From positions 186,001 to 250,000 of the forward strand of contig WHVD01000108.1 in assembly GCA_015178975.1 (NCBI GenBank): a stretch of DNA of 64,000 nucleotides, written 5' to 3'. The notes below the pieces were generated by a model. That model saw nothing but the letters and a program-made list of their open reading frames with translations, was not told the origin of the DNA and ran no database searches. The translations under genes and the position numbers were made by a program. Below are positions 33,421-43,001 of the stretch, in pieces. The DNA is from Hysterangium stoloniferum. Its lineage: Eukaryota; Basidiomycota; Agaricomycetes; Hysterangiales; Hysterangiaceae. Each line of letters begins with the position of its first letter. Position 1 is the first letter of the stretch.

Positions 33421-34330
33421 GATACATATAATGTCGTTCAACCTCAAGGCGGCTCCGATTTGGTTCCATAACATTCGGAATCTTGTAGTCTCTTTCACCG
33501 GCACCTAGTGTCTTGATGTGTGCAATCTCACACTAGACTAAGGGGGAGGTGGTGCAGATATTTGCATTTGCATTTGTTTGTGAGTTAGCACGAATATTTC
33601 TTATTCTTAATATGTTGATGCAGTTACGATGCCTGGGTTTATATATAATGATATTTGACGTCATTGGTGTCGGAACAATCTACATTTTTTAGCAATGCCG
33701 AGCTTTATTTCTAGTGGTTTTTCTTCCGAATCTTGAGGATAAGGTTAGTTGATTAGTTGATTAGTTTTGTCTAGTAATAGTTTGAATTGATCATTGTCAA
33801 AGTTGTATGCTTCACTCAGATTCCTTGAAACTCTGTCTGGATGCTAATCTTGATCAGCTGTGAAGGATTTTTCATATGGCTTGTCATCTCGTCAGTTGAT
33901 AAATTGCTACTTGCTTATCATGATTTCTCTCATAACTATGATAGCATGATCTGAGTGCAATCATGACATATTTTCCTCGGCACAAAGTAGTATTGACTTT
34001 TTCTGCTTCATTTATATCTGTAAATAATACAAGATAATTTGATGTGCTTTGCTTTACATGTTTATTATAAGAGTAAAATCAAGTATCGGATAGCCGAGCT
34101 ATATAGTTGAGCCAGAACACACTATTGCTAGCTTGCACCTACAGATACTAACTGGCAGTAAGACATTATATCTAACCTACCTTGGCAAGCCCACTATCCT
34201 ACCTCAACGACATTAGACAAGCTGGCTTCGCTAGTCTTACTAGCTAGATTCCCTAGCTATTTCCCAATTCCCTGATGAACACTAATATTACATAATGCAA
34301 CAAACACCCGCCAATGCCAACACCATACAT
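33421..34330. other. No recognisable gene
   Basis: AT-rich DNA without conserved motifs or clear repeats. Confidence 0.4.
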
Positions 34331-34335
34331 CAGAT

Positions 34336-34810
34336 ATGGATATGGAGTCTTTACTGCCTTTGAAGAGGATGGGAGCAGGGAGTTCTGATATTAATGGGAA
34401 TGGTGTGGCAGGTGATGTGGTGTGTTTGTGTCTCTTGTTATTTGTTTATCCTATCCCTATCACTGTCCCTATAATCTCATTATTTGCTTTTATTCGCTTC
34501 GCTAATTCACTGCCCTCTTTCCCCTCTTGCAGCATCACTATTTGATAGGCTCCAACACAGACGTGCACTCGTGCCCCTTCTCCCGCTCCTGCCCATTGTC
34601 ATCATCTCGTTCATGATCCTGCCTATGTCTGTCTTCGCATCCTTCCTCATCCTCACTTAACTCTCACTCTCACTTGCACTTGCACTTGCATGTCCAAAAT
34701 CAGAACCAGCATCAGCATCAGAGCTACAGTATACAGATGTAGACCTTGACCCAGAGGGTGAAGAGGATGAGTTGAGGAGAAATGCGAGTATTGAGATTGA
34801 TGTGCTGTGA
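34336..34810 (+). CDS. Possible small membrane-protein gene with intron
   Basis: A first exon MDMESLLPLKRMGAG...NGVA ends at a GTGATG donor. A pyrimidine-rich stretch ending TTGCAG precedes an exon in the right frame: SLFDRLQHRRALV, then some 28 hydrophobic residues (a likely membrane segment) and a stop at about 34660. Further on an acidic stretch (YTDVDLDPEGEEDELRR) is open to a stop at about 34810, but I could not connect it in frame with the membrane segment. Only the first junction is well supported. The function is unknown. Confidence 0.35.
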
Positions 34811-35300
34811 GAGGAGGGTATCAGTCTCAGAGTTCTGAGGCGTTGGGTTTGAATTTGAAGTGAGGGTGGGTTGCTGCATTGAGTGCAGGTGCAGTGTTGG
34901 GATCAGGGTCATGTAAAGGGTCATGTGAAGGTGGCAGGGAGGGCACAGGTCTGGGGTCAGTTGGGGTCAGGGCTGAGGGGGACTGTGAATAATTCTGGAG
35001 GAGTGGGAGGATCAGCAACATCAGGTCTGGAGTCAATAGGGGTACAGCACTATATATCCCTCAGCTCTGGGTCAGGGTCAGGATCAGGCATAACCCAAAC
35101 CACCATCTTTGGGGAGCATTGAATCTTCCCAAGTAATTGCAATTGGCTGAATTGACTCCAAAAACCTTGGGGTGCCTCTAGCATGTGCAAAAGTATGTAT
35201 CATACTCAATTCATTGTCAATGTAAACTTTTCATTTCACCAATTTACATGATTTCATTGTAGACCCCCTACTTGCTACACCTTGAAAGACTGGATCATCA
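34811..35300. other. G-rich imperfect repeats, no gene
   Basis: GGGTCAGG/GGGGTCAG motifs recur from 34900 to 35090. Open frames here are low-complexity Gly/Ser and not convincing. Confidence 0.4.
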
Positions 35301-35314
35301 ATATTGAGTAGCGA

Positions 35315-35895
35315 TCAAAGGGCTAAAAGAATACTTGCCATGCCTCTAATTAAATTGAGAGCATCAGTGACCACCCTCGACATGTTCTTTGTCATAGGAT
35401 ACACAGAAAGGTCATCCTCGACCCCTACCCATGCATACTCTTCATGCTCCGACGGATTCAGCTGCACATCAGCCTCCAACTCGTCTTTTTTACCTCCACA
35501 AGGAAGTTGAATTGAATGGCTTGTCCCTTTCGGGTGGAGTATTCGAAGCCGTCAAAGGTCCTTAGAATGCCGGTGACATCTAACCCTGTTTCCTCTTTTG
35601 TCTCCCTCAGGACTGTGACAAGGATGTTTACGTCCTCAATTTCCGCCCCTCCACCCGGGATCTCATACATCAGAGGATATTCGTCTTCTGTGGAAGACCT
35701 TTTGATCAGTAAGAGCTTCCTCTCATTCCACTTCTTGGAGAGGTTCACTACAATTGCTATGCCAACCACGAGGCGCTTGTTTAAGTGCTTTGCTTGCAGT
35801 TCTGCAAGTGGTACAGTGAATGCAGTGACAGACTCGCTAATAATAAGGGTGTCCATATTAAAAATAGTATGAGTTGACTCTGTTGCAATACACAA
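35315..35895 (-). pseudogene. Nudix hydrolase with a single frameshift
   Basis: The protein has the fungal form of the Nudix box: PGGGAEIEDVN, then RETKEETGL, with the catalytic Arg-Glu and Glu-Glu present. Nudix enzymes cleave nucleoside-diphosphate derivatives; the substrate cannot be told. A likely start is the Met at 35856, with an earlier one at 35895. The frame ends early at 35458, but in the next frame a good C terminus follows (DELEADVQLNPSEHEEY, AWVGVEDDLS) to a stop at 35315. The shift lies at a run of six T (35486-35491): one more T would give about 180 residues from 35856, a normal length. It could be a real loss or a sequencing error in the homopolymer. No introns are needed. Confidence 0.85.
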
Positions 35896-35946
35896 TATAC
35901 AAGGGTTTAATAAACTTGTAATAAAAGTACTTGTGTCTCAATATCT

Positions 35947-36019
35947 TGTGTCAGTTAGTGTAGCACCTCCTGACAATATAGGTTGGATGCTCTGGGAGGT
36001 GTATAGTGGTTCTGACACA
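35947..36019. repeat. 73-bp imperfect hairpin
   Basis: It begins TGTGTCAG and ends CTGACACA, and the arms pair imperfectly over about 25 bp, with CACCTCC facing GGGAGGTG near the loop. It may be a very short MITE. I see no target duplication. Confidence 0.5.
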
Positions 36020-36204
36020 TATTAACCTCCAAATGCATGGTCCACAATTAGCATCTTCATATGAAAAGTTGCAATAATTGGTGGACTCCCCTTATAAAAA
36101 GGTGTGTTTCATCATCAAATTTAACAGTCCATCGGCACTTGAACAAACTTGATCTTTGGCTTTGGCCTTTAGGTGGTCTATCGGCCAGCTAGAGACGCGT
36201 CAAC

Positions 36205-37015
36205 CGACATTCGGGTAATTTGGTGCATATATTGTTGTTGAAATACTCAGGTCTTACTTTCTAACCGGTGGACCTGACTAATTGCTTTTCTCCACGTCTC
36301 CAGTAGTACTAAATGGTCTGCACCGTCCTTGCCTCTATGGGCGATAAGGGCATCCGAGAATTATTAATCGTTCTTAGGCCTAGCAAGCTCGCAGACCCTC
36401 CATCTCACCTCAGCTTGAACTACAATTTAATCGAAGAGAGTTCCTGCAGAAATTGTGCCGAAACTCGCAAATCACTGATACATATAATATACATATTATC
36501 CTTTAAATACCAGGGGCGCATATGTAACTTTTCTGAATATCTAATCCATATATTTCGCAAAACTGCACCTCGATGCTGGCAAGGGGTGGGGCTCGCAATA
36601 AGAGGATTGGCGAGCTTCCCGGATATTTTACCCTGTGTGGAAGCAACACTTTTCCTTTGTACCATAGCGTTTAATGCGACAACCAGATCTTTGCATAAAA
36701 AATGAAATGAGTGTATATATGCGTCTCAGACAATATCAAAATTCCTCCTTTGTGTATCCAGTTGGCATTCCAGGACATGAACCTTGATACACATAGTTTA
36801 AATGCCAGATTTCGGGCTTGCAAGAGATCCTATTTGGTGGCTTTCATGAGGATGTCGAAATATGCATGCTCAAGGTTCTGGGTGGAATTGCATAGCAATT
36901 GATTAAAATCCGAAAAAAGAATATCTCAAAATAAGCTCTACTTACTTGCCCAGACCCATTTAGTTGGCTAGAGTTAATTTGTATTTGTGACCACTGTGCC
37001 TGGTTTGGTTGGAGA
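36205..37015 (+). repeat. Segmental duplication, copy 1 (with 47088-48320)
   Basis: Long, nearly identical stretches are shared with the region about 10.9 kb downstream, including TTGGTGCATATATTGTTGTT, an open frame starting MVC(T)...GDKGIRE, and GACAACCAGATCTTTGCATA. The two copies differ in the middle, where copy 2 has about 400 extra or replaced bases. I recognise no gene in copy 1. Confidence 0.8.
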
Positions 37016-37375
37016 AAAGATTGAGGGAAGCAATATGGCGATGAATGTTGCTTCTTCGTTCTATGGGCCCATTGTACGGTACGTTCACAATAGTTTACCT
37101 TATAGCACCGTCTTACATGTGCCCATAAAACTGTCCAACCAGTCCGGTTCTGATGGAAGCGAGTCCAAATTACCCGCTTTTGCATTCTGCTGAGACAGTC
37201 ATGGCGGTTACTCTGACGCTGAGAGCTGGATCTTCCGAGCCCGAATCTACGTGTACCACAGTGCGCAGCCTCGATACCATGGCCACGCCCGTTTCTCTTC
37301 TTCCACAGTGTGACAGAATGCGCAGCTCGAACAATGTCCAATCCATCAGTTACTGACTTGAGGTTTTAGGTTTCA
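36980..37375 (+). pseudogene. Family F copy, end of exon 4 and exon 5
   Basis: It begins in SSFYGPIVRY, passes the intron 4 region (GTACGTTC...), and encodes LRAGSSEPESTCTTV and LLPQCDRMRSSNN. Exons 1-3 are missing. Codons for the 3' flank follow to about 37.6 kb. Confidence 0.7.
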
Positions 37376-37640
37376 CCACGCGTTCCTTCCTTTGCGTAAT
37401 CGCCACACCTTCCACTCGCGAATCGGTAGGGTATGATTAGACCCCCATATCAGTGTTGGAAGAACATGGTTACCCTGACAAAGGTCTTGCACCATCAATT
37501 GGACACACTTCCCACTCATTTCTCTTGGATAATGCCGATACATCTCAACCAAATTAGGAGGAACCCAATAGCGTTGCCGGTTATTCAACTCACTATGCAG
37601 CCAGGATTGCAGATGTTATAAAGCTATATGATTTGAGTAT
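37376..37640 (+). repeat. Family F 3' flank, short
   Basis: The segment with CAGTGTTGGA(A/G)GAACATGG and ATCTCAACCAAA is as in the flanks at 15.7 and 45.6 kb. It joins directly to the 5' flank of the next F copy. Confidence 0.65.
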
Positions 37641-38007
37641 GCATAGCTCTGGACTGCATTTGTATTGTCCATGGCAATGCCACTTCTCGAATATCAGAAA
37701 CGCCGTTTTGCTTTCAATTCTGACGCTCAATAACGCCCTAAATACTATATCATGTGGTGACAATTGTCAAAACTATTATTAGATGGTGCATGGGCCTTCA
37801 GCGGAAGGCGTAAGAAAGTAGCAAGGGAACCAAGTCCACTGGTTCCTATATAGTTTAAAGAAGGTGAGGGGATTTCGCTTTCGAAGGCAGGGACGACATG
37901 CTATGAACCCTGTGTGAGCCCAGCCACAAGTTTGTAGAACACTCCGACTGACTGTGCCATAAAATCCCGGCACCTCCTTCGAGTGTAAGTACGACTGCTA
38001 CGCACAA
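37641..38007 (+). promoter_or_regulatory. Family F 5' flank with TATA-like box
   Basis: Conserved with the flanks before 18065, 43002 and 54405. CATAAAA at 37958-37964 is 44 bp before the ATG. Minus-strand open frames across this flank recur between copies but are explained by DNA-level conservation. Confidence 0.6.
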
Positions 38008-39829
38008 ATGTCTGCTTTCAACGAGACAACTCTGGGGAATCACGATGGGGCAAAGGGTCAGACCTACCTTGATGGCGTTGAGAAGCTACCACCCTTAGTT
38101 TTCCCAGGTGTATTGAGTTCAGAGCAACGGGACCAGATCACTAAGACGGGGATGAGACACATGTTTAGGGAGAAGCTCCGAGAACGATGGGTTTGTAACG
38201 AACCCGGCCATGATTTGTGTTATCGGGCTCCCGATGATGAGCAGCACATACAACTATCTGCAAACCATATAGAGGTCTGGGTTGACGAGTGGGTGAGTAA
38301 AGTAAAATGCTATTTCCATGTCATCTGTGTTATATGCGGCACATTTCAGTGTCAAGGGGAAACGACCTGCCATGACCCACCCACTGTTGTTCAGATATTC
38401 ATCAATGCGACATTTAACCTCAGCCCGTATCATAGTCATGGCGAGGACTGGGGAATGATCTCACCAAGTCTTGTGACATCTTCAAGTATTGAAATTGGCC
38501 CCGGGCATTATTGTGGAGTCGATTTAGAAAGGGTTGGGATGAAAATCCTCCACAGTGCAAAGAAAGCTTCTCTGATCGCAAAGCTGACAATATACGGGCA
38601 AATAATGAGTCAATTGTCTCAAGACAATGGTGCCTTGAGCAAGATTGTACACAAGCGTCTCACCCTGTCAAGACTGGGAAGACTAGTTCAAGACGTTGAT
38701 TTGATGAGGTAGAGATACCTCAGCATCAATCATTGGATACGCTCGAAATACTTATGTCTGAGTTGTAGACCTACATACCCGCCTCAAATTCGGAGAAGAG
38801 CGAGGAGGATTTTAGATGATTTCCAGGTCTCTTCCTTTCACATGCAGCAGAGTAACAATGGCCATACTTCCCAACTTATGCTATCTTTAGCTTCGGCCTT
38901 TATGTAAGTGGTGTCCCGGTGCCTATTGGCCAGCTAGAGAGGCGTCAACTGCGATTACATCATCACTTTACAACGTTTTAGTCAAGTCACCGCTGCACAC
39001 CAATTTGGATGAGGTTGCATCAACATTTATCATACAAATCGCTGGTTATCATGATCTCTCACCCATTTTCGGCCTTGCGAGTATCGTGGAAGGGATCTGC
39101 CACGTGCGTCAACTATCTGTAGAGGAGCTTACGGCGATCAGAGGTTGCTTTGAATTCTGGTTACAAGCGTGCGTCGCGACTTCACAAGATGTCATCTTTC
39201 CCGCCAAAAGCATTACAGAGAAAGTCACCGGCGACCAATCCCCCTATCTGCAGATCCTATACGGATTCTCGTGTGTTGCATCCACCAAGATGCATCGTTT
39301 CTCGATTTTGGTGCAGCGGCATTGAGGGTTATATTGGACGACATAAACGTGCACATAGCGTCATTGACACTTCATCTTGATTTGGAGACATCAAATTTAC
39401 TCTATTGGAGTATTTCCTCCTTGCAAACTTTCTTCAACGACAGCACGCTTTTCACCGATCATATCAACAAGCTGAATGTCGTTTCTTCGCTCATTAGGCC
39501 CATCGTATGGTACGCTCACAATATTTTACCTACCTGCACCGTCTTACATCCCCCTATGAAACTTTCCTACCAGCCTGATTCTGACGCACACGAGTCCTAA
39601 TTGGTATCTCCTGGTGTCTGGCGAAAGAATAATCAAGTTGACTATGAAGCTGATAGCTGGATCTTCCGAACCCGAACCTGCCTGTACCACAGTGCGCAGC
39701 CTCGATACCAACCCCATGCTTGTTTCTCTTCTTCCATATTGTGACATAATGCGCGGCTCGAGAAATGACCAATCCATCAGTAAGTCCATCAGAGTTCGTA
39801 CGACCAAATTGAACTCATACATGCGTTGA
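38008..39829 (+). pseudogene. Family F gene, near full length, exon 3 frameshift
   Basis: Exons are 38008-38292, 38350-38708, 38769-39168, 39219-39509 and 39574-39829. The introns are 57, 60, 50 and 64 nt, at the same places as in the 43.0-kb copy. The protein starts MSAFNETTLGNHDGAK, with CNEPGHDLCYRAPDD at about residue 70. Exon 3 has four extra bases next to the TCGGCCTTTATG, so the reading frame is lost. Exons 4 and 5 remain open. The C-terminal tail is the SKSIRVRTTK type. The function is unknown: no enzyme motif is visible beyond the Cys/His pattern. The intact introns and mostly open exons suggest recent inactivation. Confidence 0.8.
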
Positions 39830-40704
39830 ATACATTTTGGAGCACTAGCGTTGACCAGACTAACCCCAATCATTATCGACACTCGTTTTGAATACAATAT
39901 TAATGGAGGTCTGAAAAATGGCTCCCCCGTCGCCATTTCGATGCATTTATCGTTCAGGTTCATCATACCTTCAGGCCACTGTTCAATCGACAAGATCCAT
40001 GATCTTAAACCCGGGAGCCTTCAAACCAAGCGAGTCAATCTGTTGCACGAATTCCTTAAACTAATGCTCTTCCATTGAAAACTTTACAATACAGCTGCCA
40101 CAGGTCGATCCAATATAAGAGCGCATACAGTCACTTTTCACCATTCCCACGAGCTCTGCATGTTGCACACATTGATCCCATACATGCAGTGAAGACAGTT
40201 GGGGACACCACCCGTGGTTAGACCGACATCCCATTTGACAATCATTTCAATCAGAACGCGGACTCGAGAGTTGTATGCAACTACATAATTTCACAAAATG
40301 TAAAAGCAAAGATAGTCACTTGTAATGATCGCTGCGAGGTTCTCTGGTGTTGAATATATTCCGAGGACCACCCATCGCTGAAATCACATCGCATATTTAG
40401 CGAGAACAATCTCAACAGAATATCAGTAGGACGTCTCAATGAAGGCCACGCCATCCCACGGGTATTCTCGTGTCATTTGTTTGGGAGCACAGGAAGCCGG
40501 GCCAAACAATGGACAACACCATGATCATGACACCGACACTTCTTCACATGTCGCGAGCTTTCACCTTGGATAAGAGAAAGGTAGCTCATGGTCATTTCAG
40601 GTGGAATCACCTATCAACTCAGAGCTGAAGACTACCCACGACGACCCTCCCGGGGCAGAAAGCAATCCACAAGAAATCTCGTTCGTGTCGTTTTTCAAGC
40701 GTCA
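39830..40704 (+). repeat. Family F 3' flanking segment
   Basis: Close match to 24.56-25.3 kb. It contains AAGAGCGCATACAGTCACTT once and ends near TTTTTCAAGCGTC. Non-coding. Confidence 0.75.
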
Positions 40705-41444
40705 ATAGTGTGAGCATGGGGCGAAACATTCCGCTCAGTAAGAAAAATAATAATAAGGCTAGGTTTAAGCAAGTATTCCCTGACATGGGATTATGCGGAC
40801 AAGATATTAATGCAAATTCTGAATGGACACGCCACAATCGAAGATATTCCAAGTTCAGCCCTTACCTCACTAAAATATACCCTGATAACTGTGGTCTTAC
40901 CTTACTCTTTGTGTCAGACATTCTACAAAATTCAAGCCGTTTGATGTGGCAAATGTGCATGGAGAACCCTCGTTGCTTACCATTAACCTGACTACCCTAT
41001 CATTGACCCGTGTTTCTTCTCATTGAAAGTTTTAACAAAGTTAAACAGGAAGCGCACAGTATCGCCGGATCAAGTCCGGGGGTGCATTGATATTATCCAT
41101 GACAATGCCACTTCTCGAATGTCAGAAAAGCCGCATTGCTGTCAGCTTTGAGGCTCAAATTGCCAGAAATGCTATACTATGGGGTGACAATTGACTAAAC
41201 TCTTATTAGACGCTGTGTGAGTTTCAAGAAGAAGCCGTAAGAAAGTAGTAGGGTAACTGAGCGCACTGAACCCTTTATGGTTCAAAAAGGGGAAGGGGAT
41301 GTTATTTACAAAGGAAGGATGTCAGGCTGTAAATATTGTGGACGCACGGCCACAAGGCTGTACCTTGGTGGAATTACATAACTCTCCGACTGACTGCAGC
41401 ATAAACGCACACCCACTTCGAGTGGAAGCGATTGCTATCCACGA
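40705..41444 (+). repeat. Family F upstream segment and decayed 5' flank
   Basis: The first part resembles the 17.3-17.6 and 53.7-53.9 kb segments (GACAATTTCTAC-type, TTCAAGCCG). The second is a diverged copy of the 5' flank with AGCATAAACGC in place of the TATA-like box. Confidence 0.6.
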
Positions 41445-42340
41445 ATGTCTACTTTCAACGAGATGACAGTGGGAATCACGATTTCGTAACGGCTGAATGC
41501 TACCTTGAAGGCGTTGAGCAACTACCGCCTTAGTTTCCTCAGTTGTATTGAGCTCAGCGCAACAGGACAAGATCATGAGGCATGGATGAGGAAAAGGTCT
41601 GGTTGAAGCTCAGGGAGCGATGGAGCTGTATATATCGGGAAGCTATCTGCCACGTGCGTTAACTATCTGTATAGGAGCTGAAGGCGATCAGAGGTTACTT
41701 GGAATTCTCGGTACAACCGTGCGTCGCGATATCACACCATCTCATCCAGCCCACCAACCCATAACAAACAATATCACCGACAACCACTTTACTTGTATGA
41801 AGATCCTATACGGCTAATCACGTGTTTCATACAAGATCCATGCTTTCGAGAGATTTCTGAAGCTGTATTGAAGGTTTTAGTGGACGACATAAATATGCAT
41901 ATAGCGTCATTGCCACGTCATATTGATTTGAGGACATCACATTCCCTGTTTTGGAGTATTTCCTGCTTGAAAACCTTGGACGACAGAACGCTTCTCGCTG
42001 ATCATATTAACGAGCTGAATGTGGTTTCATCGCTCGTTGTGCCCATCGTGCCGTACGTTCACATTATTTTACCTTCAGCACCGTCTTACATCCGTCTATG
42101 AAACCTTCCTACCAGTCTGACTCTGACGCACACGATTCAAAATTGGCTTCTCCTGTTGTGTGGCAAGCGCATGATCGCGTTGACTCTGAAACTGATAGCT
42201 GGATCTTCCGAGCCCGAATTCGGGTGTACCACAGTGCGCAGCCTCGATACCATCGCCATTCTCATTTTTCTCTTTCCACATTGTGACATAATGCGCAGCT
42301 CTACCAATAGCGAATCCATAGTTACCACCTTGAGCGTTTG
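41445..42340 (+). pseudogene. Family F chimeric copy: broken exon 1 joined to exons 3-5
   Basis: The start ATGTCTACTTTCAACGAGAT is followed by frameshifts. At about 41630 the exon 1 sequence jumps to the end of exon 3 (ATCTGCCACGTGCGTTAACT). Exon 4 (PIRLITCFIQDPCFREI, INELNVVSSLVVP) and exon 5 (AGSSEPEFGCTTV) follow with the 50- and 64-nt intron regions. A three-codon loss lies in the Phe-Phe-Asp-Asp region. Confidence 0.7.
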
Positions 42341-42344
42341 TATT

Positions 42345-43001
42345 TCACCGGCCAAAATCAAAATATTTCCAAGCCAGACCCTTACGTACCTTCTACATTG
42401 AGAAATTTGGTCTCACGTCACTCTTCGTCTTGCTCAGACGCTGCACAAAATTCAAGCTGATTGATATGGCAAGGTGAAGGAAGAAATCACGGTGCTTACC
42501 ATTAACCCGACTAGACCATCACTTGCCCTGGGTTTCTCCTCAGTGAAAGTTTTGATAAAATTAAACAGTCGGCGCGCACTCCCACCAGAAAAGGTTCCAG
42601 GTTGACACTGCCAACTTGAAAGCCGCAGCGGGTAAGCATAGCTCTGGACTGCATTTGTATTATTCATGGCAATGCCACTTCTCGAATATCAGAAAAGCCA
42701 TTTGCTTTCATCTCTGACGCTCAACAACGCCTTAAATACTATATTAAGGGGTGACAATTGTCAAAACTATTATTAGATGCTGGGTGAGCCTTCAGCGGAA
42801 GGCGTAAGAAAGTAGCAAGGTAACCAATTCCACTGGTTCCTATATAGTTCAAAGAAGGTGAGGGGATTTCGCTTCCGAAGGCAGGGATGACATGCTGTGA
42901 ATCCTGTGTAAGCGAAGCCACGAGGCAATAGAACACTCCGACTGACTGCACCATAAAAGCCCGGCACCCCCTTCTAGTGTAAGTACAACTGCTACGCACA
43001 A
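42345..43001 (+). promoter_or_regulatory. Family F upstream segment and 5' flank with TATA-like box
   Basis: Shared with 17.4-18.06 and 53.8-54.4 kb. CATAAAA at 42952-42958 is 44 bp before the ATG. The sequence between the previous copy's end and this ATG is only ~660 bp, so the copies are packed tandemly. Confidence 0.6.

Noticed and set aside
35516..35872. Plus-strand frame of 118 codons
   Set aside because: Antisense of the Nudix gene, which has clear catalytic motifs.
37779..38043. Minus-strand frames kept in several F 5' flanks (also near 42.8, 54.2 kb)
   Set aside because: They overlap the promoter flank and F exon 1 and are best explained by DNA-level conservation of that region; frames and ends vary between copies.
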